Origin: a virus
Reading direction: 5' to 3' (one strand)
DNA length: 24,583 nucleotides
Virus record (IMG/VR): IMGVR_UViG_3300037119_004250
Location: 1 to 24,583 of that record
Shown here in pieces: positions 12,525 through 20,788 of this stretch. A program made the translations under genes and the position numbers. Numbering within the stretch: the stretch's first letter is position 1; each line of letters opens with the position of its first letter. The notes beneath the pieces are model-generated. The model ran no database searches. It saw nothing but the letters and a program-made list of their open reading frames with translations, and was not told where the DNA came from.

Positions 12525-13839
12525 GGCATTGGAGGAGGTTAATCGGGGCGAGACCGACCGGCTCATCCTGACGCTGCCGCCAGGCTCGGCCAAATCGACG
12601 TATGCGAGCGTGCTGTTTCCCCCGTGGTATCTGGCCAATCATCCGCAAAACCTGATCATTGCTGCGTCGCACACGGTCGAACTGGCCGAAAGGTGGGGGC
12701 GTAGAGTTCGCAACCTCATCGAAGAGCATTCGGACTCGCTCAACTTCGGAATACGCTCCGACAATGCCGCGGCGGGCCGTTGGGAGACGACCGAGGGCGG
12801 CGAATACTTTGCGGCGGGCGTCGGCGGCTCGATCGCCGGGCGGCGCGCTGATTGCTTCTTGATCGACGATCCGCTTCGGAGCGCCGAGGACGCGGATTCA
12901 AAGATCATCCGTGACAAGCAATGGGATTGGTGGATCGGGGACGTCATGCCCCGGCTGAAGCCGGGCGCCTCGGTGATCATCATCACCACGCGCTGGCATG
13001 AGGACGATTTGGTCGGGCGGCTCTTGGTCGAGGAGCCGGAGCGCTGGAAGGTCTTAAATATCCCGATGGAATCGGAGTCGCTCGACGATCCGCTCGGGCG
13101 ACCGATCGGCGGCAGGCTGTGGCCCGAATGGTTCACGGCCGAGATGGTGGAAGTGGCCAAGCGCTCGCCACGCATCTGGTCGGCCCTGTATCAGGGCCGG
13201 CCGGCGCCCGACGAGGGGAGTTATTTCAAGCGGGAGTGGATTATCGACGTCGATAAATTCCCAAGCCGCGAAACGCTGCGGGTTTATGGCGGCTCTGACT
13301 ATGCGGTGACCAGCGACGGCGGCGACTTTACGTGTCATGCGGTCGTCGGCGTCGATGAGGATCGCAATCTCTACCTCCTCGACCTGTGGCGCCGGCAAGC
13401 CTCCTCGGATGTCTGGGTCGAGGCTTTTTGTGACCTTGTGAAGAAGTGGAAGCCCATGGGCTGGGCTGAGGAAACGGGACAGATCAAAAGCGGCGTCGGG
13501 CCGTTTCTTCTCAAGCGGGCGCGAGAACGTCAAGCGTACGTGACCCGTGAGCAATTCCCGACGCGGCATGACAAGGCGGTGCGGGCGCAATCCATTCGCG
13601 GCCGCATGGCCATGCAAGGCTTGCGTGTGCTGCGCTCGGCGCCGTTCCGGACAGACCTGATCGACGAGTTGTTGCGCTTTCCGGTCGGGGTGCATGACGA
13701 TCAGGCCGATGCGCTCGGGCTGGTGGGCCAGTTGCTCGACAAGATGCTGGCGCCGGTCAAGGACAAGATCGTGACGCTGCCGAAGCGCGACGCTTGGGCG
13801 GACGCGGAACCGCGCTCGACATCGTGGCAGACCGTGTAG
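12340..13839 (+). CDS. terL: terminase large subunit (packaging ATPase-nuclease)
   Basis: The 499-residue protein is a complete two-domain motor. The ATPase has Walker A PPGSAKST at 80-87, an adenine-side motif AASHTVELAERWG (108-120), Walker B CFLIDDP (172-178) and a coupling motif IITTRWHEDD (214-223). The RNase-H-like nuclease has GGSDYA with Asp320 and HDDQADALG with Asp454 and Asp457 as metal ligands. It pumps DNA through the portal and cuts concatemers. The ATG at 12340 lies inside the small-subunit gene. GAGGG stands 12 bases upstream, a long spacing, and a later ATG at 12427 would still keep the ATPase. The function is certain; the exact start is not. Confidence 0.93.
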   Translation: MSDQISELIALWRECENLPPELQPEFRAMMPEVRRYLIRSRLTEWAIQCGFRPAKHHRVIIRALEEVNRGETDRLILTLPPGSAKSTYASVLFPPWYLANHPQNLIIAASHTVELAERWGRRVRNLIEEHSDSLNFGIRSDNAAAGRWETTEGGEYFAAGVGGSIAGRRADCFLIDDPLRSAEDADSKIIRDKQWDWWIGDVMPRLKPGASVIIITTRWHEDDLVGRLLVEEPERWKVLNIPMESESLDDPLGRPIGGRLWPEWFTAEMVEVAKRSPRIWSALYQGRPAPDEGSYFKREWIIDVDKFPSRETLRVYGGSDYAVTSDGGDFTCHAVVGVDEDRNLYLLDLWRRQASSDVWVEAFCDLVKKWKPMGWAEETGQIKSGVGPFLLKRARERQAYVTREQFPTRHDKAVRAQSIRGRMAMQGLRVLRSAPFRTDLIDELLRFPVGVHDDQADALGLVGQLLDKMLAPVKDKIVTLPKRDAWADAEPRSTSWQTV

Positions 13840-13848
13840 GACTGTGCG

Positions 13849-14247
13849 ATGCTGGGTCCTATGACAGAGAAAACCTGGTCACAACTGATCGAGGAGCGCA
13901 TTCAAGCGGACATCCACGAGGCCGTGGATGCCTGGAAGAAAGGTGCCAGCATCGAGCTTGGTACTTCCTACGAAGACGGAAATGAGGGTCGGCTGATCGT
14001 CGAGCTCGACCTCGGGGATTGCGGGGACGAATTTCCGCTCGATGAGCGCGTGCGAGCCAACTTGGCGGATCTGCTGCGCGTGATGATCCGGCTCACGGCG
14101 ATGCATTGGATCGGCGACGGGGGGCCGCCGGATGCGGACCTGTTGGCCGCGACGATCCCGTCGCACCACGTCACGGAGCAGCGCAAGCTCAAGATGGCGC
14201 AGGATTTGCTGCGGATCGTGCTGGAATACGAGGCCACGCTCGACTAG
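13849..14247 (+). CDS. small acidic protein downstream of terminase, unknown
   Basis: This 132-residue protein (128 from a second ATG at 13861) is acidic and mostly helical. The middle part, GRLIVELDLGDCGDEF, reads as a beta hairpin. Two long helices follow, ANLADLLRVMIRLTAMHWIGD and KLKMAQDLLRIVLEYEATL. No motif is recognised. It lies in the gap between terminase and portal where phages often place small accessory or regulatory genes. No clear ribosome site separates the two possible starts. Confidence 0.65.
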   Translation: MLGPMTEKTWSQLIEERIQADIHEAVDAWKKGASIELGTSYEDGNEGRLIVELDLGDCGDEFPLDERVRANLADLLRVMIRLTAMHWIGDGGPPDADLLAATIPSHHVTEQRKLKMAQDLLRIVLEYEATLD

Positions 14248-14279
14248 CTGGCCGACCGTCTAATCAAAGGATTGGCGTC

Positions 14280-15128
14280 ATGGGGCTCTGGGATTGGCTG
14301 CTGCCGCCGTCTCAGCGGCCCGGAGCAAACACGCCACCGTTGGCTGCCTTGAACCAACCGACTGCCACGCCGCCGCCCGTGCGCGCCACAAGCTTTGCGC
14401 CGATCCCGACGACGGGGCCGACGCTGCAAAACTATCCGACGCCAGCCGACGCGGTCGCGGCTCGGGCCGGCGGCTTTGGCTACGGCGAGCCGACGAGCGC
14501 CTACATCGAGGGCTCGTCCGGGCGCATCTTCGGGACGCCCAAGGGCGCGCTGCCGATGGAGGGGCGCAAGCCGGTCACGGACAGGGACTTGGACACGGAT
14601 TTTTGGGACGTGGCGAACCGGACTTGGGCCACGCCGACGACACAGGTTGCCAACCCTAAACAGCGGGCGGTGACGCAAGACGCGGTGACGCGGGCGGCGA
14701 TTGCGGCGAACTACTCCCCGCTTGCGGCACTCGGCTTCGATCCGCGCGCTCTGATCACTGATGTCAGTGGCAAGTCCAAACTAGGTGGGCTGGCCGGCAT
14801 GACGAACCCGGACACTGGCGAGATGGTCTACAATGCCGGCGTCAGCGATCCGTCGACGATCATTCATGAGGCGATGCATCGCGCGTTGCTGACGCTCAAG
14901 GACGACAAGCGGTTACCGCCGCGGCTACAGGCGCGGTTGCAAAACCCCGACCATGAGGAATCGACCGTGCGCCAGTTTGTGAGGGCACAAGCGGGCAATC
15001 CGGAGACTGACAGCGACGCGACAGAGCAGGCGGCGCAGGGCCCGCAGTGGACGCCGGAAGAGATGGAAATCGTCAACAAGCTTGCGCAAGAGAAGATCCA
15101 AAAAAACCGCCCGCGCGGGCCACGCTAG
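14280..15128 (+). CDS. virion-region protein with HExxH zinc-protease motif
   Basis: This protein has 282 residues from the ATG at 14280, with AAAGGA 9 bases upstream. The first 70 residues are proline-, threonine- and alanine-rich and look disordered. The middle (GTPKGALPMEGRKP and FGYGEPTSAY) is unfamiliar. The C-terminal third has TIIHEAMHRALLTLK, a HExxH motif on a helix, with HEESTVRQFV about 30 residues later offering a Glu as third zinc ligand. That is the layout of gluzincin-type metallopeptidases. Between terminase and portal it could process a virion protein, be carried in the capsid, or act on entry. No signal peptide is seen. Peptidase activity is inferred from the motif alone. 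Confidence 0.7.
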   Translation: MGLWDWLLPPSQRPGANTPPLAALNQPTATPPPVRATSFAPIPTTGPTLQNYPTPADAVAARAGGFGYGEPTSAYIEGSSGRIFGTPKGALPMEGRKPVTDRDLDTDFWDVANRTWATPTTQVANPKQRAVTQDAVTRAAIAANYSPLAALGFDPRALITDVSGKSKLGGLAGMTNPDTGEMVYNAGVSDPSTIIHEAMHRALLTLKDDKRLPPRLQARLQNPDHEESTVRQFVRAQAGNPETDSDATEQAAQGPQWTPEEMEIVNKLAQEKIQKNRPRGPR

Positions 15129-15140
15129 GACATTTTCGCC

Positions 15141-17441
15141 ATGCCCCTCTCGCTCGTTGTCGACAACAAGCGCGGCGACATCCGCGACGACGAGGACGAC
15201 CCCTTTGGGTTGTCGTCGCTCGTGCGCCGTTTCGAGGAATCGGAAGAGGCATCATTCGATGCGCGTGAGTTGTCGGAGCGCGATCGGCGATACGTTGATA
15301 ACGATCAGCTCGACGAGAAGCAGATCAAGGAACTTGAGGCGCGCGGCCAGCCGGTCGTCATCATCAACCGGATCAAGAGAAAAATTGACTTCCTCGTCGG
15401 CCTCGAAAAGCAGCAACGAACCCGGCCTCGTGCGCTGCCGCGGACGCCGGCTCATGAGCAAGACGCGGAAGCCTGCACGGACGCGCTGAACTACGTGATC
15501 GACGATGCGGACTTCAAGCAAACGCGCTCGGCGGTGTGGCGCAACATGCTGGTCGAGGGGATTGGCGCCGTCGACGTATGCGTGAAGGGCTATGACGACT
15601 CGTATGCCGGCGACGCCAACGAGATTTGCATCGAGATAAACCGATTTCGGTGGGATCGCTTCTTTCACGATCCGCACTCGCTCGAACTCGATTTCTCGGA
15701 TGCCTCGTACCTGGGCGGCGTGTGGTGGATGGACCTTGAGGATGCGGTCGCGCGCTGGCCGGATCGCGAGGAGGAATTAGAGGCGACGCTGTCCGAAGCG
15801 ACCAACAGCGAGACGTACGACGACAAGCCGACCTATCAGGTGTGGGCGGATCGCAAGCGCAAGCGGCTGCGGGTCGTGCAAATGTGGATCAAGCGCAGCG
15901 GCGGCAAAAAGGCGGACGAGTGGTTCTTTGCGGAGTTCACGAAGGGCGGCATTCTCTTGCAGGGCGAGAGTCCCTACGTCACGGACGACGGCGACAGTGA
16001 ACCCGGCATGGTGGCGCAATCGGCCTATGCCGATCTTGAGGGCAACCGCTTCGGCGCCGTGCGCGAGATGATCTCGCCGCAGGATGAAATCAACAAGCGG
16101 CGCAGCAAGTCCCTGCACTTATTGAACAGCAATCAAATTCTCTACGAGGAAGGCGTTGTCGACGACTTGGAAAAGGCGCGCTCGGAAGCAGCGCGCCCGG
16201 ACGGCGTGATCAAGATTGCGCCGGGTGGGCTGGCCGAACAGCGCTTCCAATTCCGCGAGCGCACCGACCTGGCCGCCGGCCACATTCAGCTCCTGCAAGA
16301 GGCGAAGCAGGAGATCGACATGATGGGGCCGAACGCCTCGATGCAAGGCGAGGCCGGCGAGAGTGCATCCGGTCGCGCGATCATGGCGAGCCAGCAAGGC
16401 GGCATGATCGAGATGGGCGACCTTCTCGATAATCTGCGCCATTTCGACAAGCGCGTTTATCGCATGGTCTGGAATCGCATTCGTCAGTATTGGACGGGTC
16501 AAAAGTGGATACGCATTACCGACGACGAGCGAAACATTCGCTTCGCGGCGATCAACAAGCCGGCGATGACGCAACTGCCGCTGCCGACCGGCGAGGTGAT
16601 CGAGCTTCCGGACATCGACCCGGCGACCGGACAACAGCGCATCGAAAACAACATCGCGCAGAGCGAAGTCGATATTTACATCGATGACGTGTCCGACGTC
16701 GTGGCGCCGCAGATTGAACAGTGGCAAGCGCTCGTCGAGCTAAAGAAGGTCGACGTCAACAACGAGATTTCGTTTGAGGACTTGATCCAGGCGGCGCCCA
16801 ACATCCGCAACAAGGATCAGATCCTTGAGCGCATGACGCAACGCAAGCAGGAGGCGGCGCAACAGGGCCAGCCGCCATCGCCGGAAGAGCAAGCATTGGC
16901 GCTTAAGGCGAAAGAGCAAGAGATGCTCGCCGCTGCCAAGGTGCAGGATCATCAGGCAAAGCTCGCGATGGCTGCGCAGGAGCATCAGCAAAAGCTTCAG
17001 CAGCAGCGCGAGCAGCACATGCTCGAAATGGAGATCGAGACGCGCAAGGCGGAGCTGAAGGCCAAGACCGACGCGGCGCTAGCGCAAAAGAAACTTGACC
17101 ACGAACTCGTCGCGGACGCGCGCAAGCAAGAGCTGACGAGTCATTACGATGGCGAGCGCAATCGCCAGGCGCTCGATCACGAAAGCCAGCGCGAAAGTTT
17201 GAAGCAAAAGGCCGTCACTGACACGGAGATGGCCAAGACGAAGCCGCAGCGCGACGACAACGCCAAGCTCGAAAAGCAATTTGCGGCGATGGCGCAGGCG
17301 ACCGCAGCAATGTCGAGGGCGATGGAAGCGCTCGGCTCGACCATCAAGAGCGTCGACGACGGCAACCGCCAGCATCGGACGGCCGTCGCGACCGAACTGG
17401 CGCGGGTGCGCGCCGCACGGCAACAACCGCCGAAAGGGTAA
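15141..17441 (+). CDS. portal protein, P22-like
   Basis: The 766-residue protein matches P22-type portals in length (P22: 725) and in the N-terminal half: NDQLDEKQIKELEARGQP, IKRKIDFLVGLEKQQRTRP, then EINRFRWDRFFHDPHS and MISPQDEINKRRSKSLHLLNSNQ. A dodecamer forms the DNA gate at one capsid vertex, and the large terminase docks on it. From about residue 560 to 745 the sequence is a nearly unbroken charged helix rich in Gln, Lys, Glu and Ala (KEQEMLAAAKVQDHQAKLAM, HQQKLQQQREQHMLEMEIE). This corresponds to an extended C-terminal barrel/coiled coil reaching into the head. The ATG at 15141 follows AGGA in the preceding stop region. The call is firm. Confidence 0.92.
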   Translation: MPLSLVVDNKRGDIRDDEDDPFGLSSLVRRFEESEEASFDARELSERDRRYVDNDQLDEKQIKELEARGQPVVIINRIKRKIDFLVGLEKQQRTRPRALPRTPAHEQDAEACTDALNYVIDDADFKQTRSAVWRNMLVEGIGAVDVCVKGYDDSYAGDANEICIEINRFRWDRFFHDPHSLELDFSDASYLGGVWWMDLEDAVARWPDREEELEATLSEATNSETYDDKPTYQVWADRKRKRLRVVQMWIKRSGGKKADEWFFAEFTKGGILLQGESPYVTDDGDSEPGMVAQSAYADLEGNRFGAVREMISPQDEINKRRSKSLHLLNSNQILYEEGVVDDLEKARSEAARPDGVIKIAPGGLAEQRFQFRERTDLAAGHIQLLQEAKQEIDMMGPNASMQGEAGESASGRAIMASQQGGMIEMGDLLDNLRHFDKRVYRMVWNRIRQYWTGQKWIRITDDERNIRFAAINKPAMTQLPLPTGEVIELPDIDPATGQQRIENNIAQSEVDIYIDDVSDVVAPQIEQWQALVELKKVDVNNEISFEDLIQAAPNIRNKDQILERMTQRKQEAAQQGQPPSPEEQALALKAKEQEMLAAAKVQDHQAKLAMAAQEHQQKLQQQREQHMLEMEIETRKAELKAKTDAALAQKKLDHELVADARKQELTSHYDGERNRQALDHESQRESLKQKAVTDTEMAKTKPQRDDNAKLEKQFAAMAQATAAMSRAMEALGSTIKSVDDGNRQHRTAVATELARVRAARQQPPKG

Positions 17442-17444
17442 GCG

Positions 17445-17843
17445 ATGACTGTTCAGACTGATGTGGCCGTGCGCAACGCGCGCCTCGACGCGATTTCGAC
17501 GGTGTGGGGCGCCAGCCCGAAAATCCATCTTTACACCGGCACGCAACCCGCCAACACGGGCACGGCGGCGTCTGGGACAAAGATTATCGAGGTGACGATC
17601 GCGCCCGCGGCGGCGTCGGCGGCGTCGAAGGATATGTTAGGCGGCGCCAAGTCGGGCGCGGCGACCGGCGGCGGCACCAACGTCGCGGGTTATTACCGGG
17701 TTTACAATACCGCCGGCTCGACCTGTTACGAACAGGGCTCGGTCGGCACGTCCGGCACCGATTTGATTATCGACAATACGAGCATCAACAACGGCCAGAC
17801 GGTGAACTTCAACACGTTCACGAAGACCGAACCGGGCACCTGA
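17445..17843 (+). CDS. small phage structural-region protein of unknown role
   Basis: The 132-residue protein begins VRNARLDAISTVWGASPKIHLYTGTQPANT and continues with Ala/Gly/Ser-rich segments, then GYYRVYNTAGSTCYEQGSVG and IIDNTSINNGQTVNFNTF. The order RNARLDAI...G..P.I.I.TG..PA....A.SGT, then Y.YN..GT.C..QG.V, then L.NTSI..GQ.V..N.F is a pattern I recall from many phage proteins near portal and capsid genes whose role is not settled. It is probably an all-beta virion-surface or head-decoration protein. It follows the portal stop by three bases and ends in TGATG with the next gene. Confidence 0.75.
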   Translation: MTVQTDVAVRNARLDAISTVWGASPKIHLYTGTQPANTGTAASGTKIIEVTIAPAAASAASKDMLGGAKSGAATGGGTNVAGYYRVYNTAGSTCYEQGSVGTSGTDLIIDNTSINNGQTVNFNTFTKTEPGT

Positions 17844-19825
17844 TGGCACTGTCTTCTGTCTTCATCGCAAAAGGCGTTGCTAGTTTCGGTGCGACGACGG
17901 CAGCGCTGACGCCTGCCTTTCCGGCGGTCGGTGTTCTTGCGGATGACATCGCAGTTTGTGTCCATTTCGCGGACACCACGTCGGCAGTCACATGGCCAGG
18001 CGGCTGGACGGTCCTCACGGCGGCGACGACCACCAACTGGGAATCGCAAGTCGCCTGGAAGCGCTGCACAGGCACTGAGGCGGGCACCACGATCTCGCTC
18101 ACGCAAGCAACTGCGGTTGTTAAGGGCGCTCAGATCTACATCTTCCGGCTCTGCATTGCACCCGGAACGCCTTATGAGGACTACTCGACTGCGACAGGTA
18201 CATCAACCAGTGCCACATCGAACGCAACAACGGTCTCGGGTGTTGATCGACTTGCTGTCCGTATCACCGCCAACTCGGACGATGTCACGGGCTCCACCCC
18301 TGCTGGATACACATCGCCTGTTGCAGACACGACGACGCTCGGCAACGACGGTGCTCTCACTCTCGACTTCAAGGTAGTTCCTTCTGCGACGACGGTTGCA
18401 GCATCCACGCGCAGCATTACGTCAGGTGCATTTACGGTCCACGACTTCGCGCTTATACCACTCGCTACGGCTCCGACATACTCATGGAGCACGATTGACA
18501 AGACGGCCGACATTACCCTTTCCGGGAGCAATCTAACTGCTACTACGACGGCAGGTCTGTTCCTCTTGGTCCGCGCCACGCTCGGGCATCATGTCGGCAA
18601 GTTCGTCGTTACGGGCACGGCAACTGTAATCGATACTGTGGCTGATAGCTGGTCGTTTGGTTTTGCGGCGGGAACGCTTACCAATTCCGATGGAGCTATC
18701 TGGTACGGGTCGAACTCACAAGGCTTTGCGACGTATGCTGACGGTGATGTTGGGTTTAATAATGCCAGCGCACCGGGTGTCTCAGTTCTCCCATTTATCC
18801 AGGGCGATGATGTTACTTGGGCTATAGACTTCGACAACCGCAAGATGTGGCGCCGGATTAATGGAGGAAACTGGAACGGCAGCGGGACGGCAAACCCTGC
18901 AACGAATACAGGTGGTGAAAACATCCCAGCCGTTGATGCTGGTGCACTGTTCCTCGCTTGGGGTTCTGGACATAGTACAGACGCAATTACACTTAAACCA
19001 ACGGCGAGTGTTCCAAGCGGGTTTACTGATCTGCTCGCATCGACAGCGGTCAACGTCACGACGGGCGCGCAAACCGTATCGGCCACGACCCAAACCAGCG
19101 GCGTCAAGGTTGGGCTGGCTGTCACGGGCTCGCAGAATACAAACGCGACGACGCAGACGAGCACAACAAAGCTTCTCGCGGCCGTCACTGGCGCACAGAC
19201 GACAGACGCGGCGACGCAGAGCGCCACGGCGACAGTCACGGACGCCCCGCGTGCGGTCACCGGATCGCAGGCGACGAATGCCACGACGCAAACGAGCGGC
19301 GTCAATGTCACGCTCGCAGTCACCGGCGGACAGACTCTAAGCGCAGTCACGCAGACAAGCGCGATTGCGCCCGGCCTGGCGGTCACGACCGGAAGTCAGA
19401 CGACGCAACTCGCCGCGACGACCGGCGCGATTGTTCTCTCGATTCCCGGACAAGCGACTGTCACCGGATCGCAGACGATGAGCGAGGCCACGACGGCCGG
19501 CGCGATCGTGCTGACGCCTGCGGTCGAGCCGCCGGTCGAGCTGCCCAGCGGTGGCGGTGGTGGATCGCGGGCCTATCGCAGGCGCCTGCGCGAGTCGGTC
19601 GAGCGGCGCCGGGCCTTTGAGGAAGAGCGCGAGAAGCGGATTGCGGCGCTGGGCGTCGTGATCGAGCGCCCGCCGCTCGTGCCGGCACCCGAAACGGTCA
19701 CGATGATCGCCCGGGTGCTTTACGAGCCGATCGTCCGGCCGCTGGAGATCGAGCCGGCGCCACAACAGGAAATCGAGGATGACGGCGGGGAAGAGGAGCT
19801 TTTGCTTCTCCTCTTCGCTGCCTAG
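17843..19825 (+). CDS. mosaic virion protein with SPRY-like region and repeats
   Basis: This 660-residue protein starts at the ATG of TGATG. Residues 1-205 are beta-rich, of a type found in phage structural proteins (WPGGWTVLTA, GAQIYIFRL). Residues 211-386 resemble a SPRY lectin-like fold: YSWSTIDKTADITLSG, IWYGSNSQGFATYADGDVGF, then GDDVTWAIDFDNRKMWRRINGGNWN, the usual final strands. Residues 402-552 hold about seven degenerate units of the form VTGSQxTxATTQTSG. A PSGGGGGS linker at about 565 leads to a charged helix (RAYRRRLRESVERRRAFEEERE) and an acidic end. G+C by direct count is 50-53% in lines around 18721-19020 but 73% at 19561-19620, so the parts seem to have different origins. A host-binding or head-fibre role is plausible but unproved. 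Confidence 0.7.
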   Translation: MALSSVFIAKGVASFGATTAALTPAFPAVGVLADDIAVCVHFADTTSAVTWPGGWTVLTAATTTNWESQVAWKRCTGTEAGTTISLTQATAVVKGAQIYIFRLCIAPGTPYEDYSTATGTSTSATSNATTVSGVDRLAVRITANSDDVTGSTPAGYTSPVADTTTLGNDGALTLDFKVVPSATTVAASTRSITSGAFTVHDFALIPLATAPTYSWSTIDKTADITLSGSNLTATTTAGLFLLVRATLGHHVGKFVVTGTATVIDTVADSWSFGFAAGTLTNSDGAIWYGSNSQGFATYADGDVGFNNASAPGVSVLPFIQGDDVTWAIDFDNRKMWRRINGGNWNGSGTANPATNTGGENIPAVDAGALFLAWGSGHSTDAITLKPTASVPSGFTDLLASTAVNVTTGAQTVSATTQTSGVKVGLAVTGSQNTNATTQTSTTKLLAAVTGAQTTDAATQSATATVTDAPRAVTGSQATNATTQTSGVNVTLAVTGGQTLSAVTQTSAIAPGLAVTTGSQTTQLAATTGAIVLSIPGQATVTGSQTMSEATTAGAIVLTPAVEPPVELPSGGGGGSRAYRRRLRESVERRRAFEEEREKRIAALGVVIERPPLVPAPETVTMIARVLYEPIVRPLEIEPAPQQEIEDDGGEEELLLLLFAA

Positions 19826-19913
19826 CCGGGCCGCCTCCGTTAAGGGCGCTACGGGTCGCCGCCGCACGGGCGCTTCGCTCGCTGAGCGCATCAGCATTTA
19901 GGGAAACACTGCA

Positions 19914-20759
19914 ATGCCAAGTGCCGAGGAAATCCTCAAGGCGCGCGATGAAGGTGCGCCCGTTGCCGAGGAAAGAGTTGCCACCGATTTCTCAGAAGAG
20001 AATCCGGCCATCGAGCGCGACGAGGGCGACAAACCCGCGCTGCCGCAACGTGAGCCGGACTCTGACGACGATGGTGACGACGATAAAGGCCCAGTGCCCT
20101 ACCAGGCGCTGAAGGCGGAACGTCAGAAAGCGAAGCGCTACACGGAGGAGGTCGCCGACCTTCGCCGGCAGCTCTCCGACCTGACGAACGCCGTGCTGCA
20201 ACAGCGGCAACAGCCGCAGCAGCCGCGACAGCCGGAAGCGCCGCCGGAATTCGATTGGGACAATCCGCACCTGACGATCGACCAAAGGATCGAGCAACGG
20301 GTCGGGCAAGAGCGGGCGGCCATCCAAGCCGAGTTTCAACGCCAGCGCGAGGCGGTGCAGAGCCAATTCGCGATCACCCGACACGGCGAGGACGTCGTCA
20401 AGACGGCCTATCACGCGCTTCAGGCGGCGCGGGACACGGACCCGCAATGGGGCGCGGACTATCAACGCATCATGCGCTCGCCGGATCAGTACGAAGCCAT
20501 GGTGCAGTGGCACAAGCAAAAGACGGCATTGCAGGAAGTCGGCTCCGATCTCGACGCCTACAAGGCGCGGATACGGGCCGAATATCTCGAAGAACTGCGG
20601 ACGGGACGCGTGACGGACGAACCACGGGATGAACAGTCCCGCGCAAAGCCGGCGAGCGTCATGCCGTCCAATTTGAGCGCGGCGCGAAGCGTCGGCTCCC
20701 GAAACGGTTCGGCCTGGTCTGGGCCAGCCAGCATCAAGGACATCCTCGGCAATCGCTAG
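19914..20759 (+). CDS. capsid scaffolding protein
   Basis: This 281-residue protein has the composition of a scaffold. The N-terminus is acidic and disordered (DSDDDGDDDKG at 49-59), the middle helix is charged (QALKAERQKAKRYTEEVADLRRQLSDLTNAVLQQRQQPQQP), and helical segments continue to about 240. The tail ends MPSNLSAARSVGSRNG...SIKDILGNR. It lies directly before the major capsid gene, the standard place. Scaffold binds coat protein and leaves during maturation. No protease motif is present, so it is released rather than self-cleaved, unless the HExxH protein upstream cleaves it. Position and composition make the call; sequence identity across scaffolds is low. Confidence 0.8.
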   Translation: MPSAEEILKARDEGAPVAEERVATDFSEENPAIERDEGDKPALPQREPDSDDDGDDDKGPVPYQALKAERQKAKRYTEEVADLRRQLSDLTNAVLQQRQQPQQPRQPEAPPEFDWDNPHLTIDQRIEQRVGQERAAIQAEFQRQREAVQSQFAITRHGEDVVKTAYHALQAARDTDPQWGADYQRIMRSPDQYEAMVQWHKQKTALQEVGSDLDAYKARIRAEYLEELRTGRVTDEPRDEQSRAKPASVMPSNLSAARSVGSRNGSAWSGPASIKDILGNR

Positions 20760-20788
20760 CGCGAGGGTTTTTCGCATAGGGGCCAATC

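Noticed and set aside
17504-17842. N-terminal extension of the 17843 gene in the same frame
   Set aside because: It overlaps the complete 17445-17843 gene in another frame and reads as an arginine/glycine-rich shadow; the TGATG junction gives a natural start at 17843.
19826-19913. Possible terminator between the mosaic protein and the scaffold
   Set aside because: Only short G/C-rich stems (5 base pairs) are seen and no T-tract follows.
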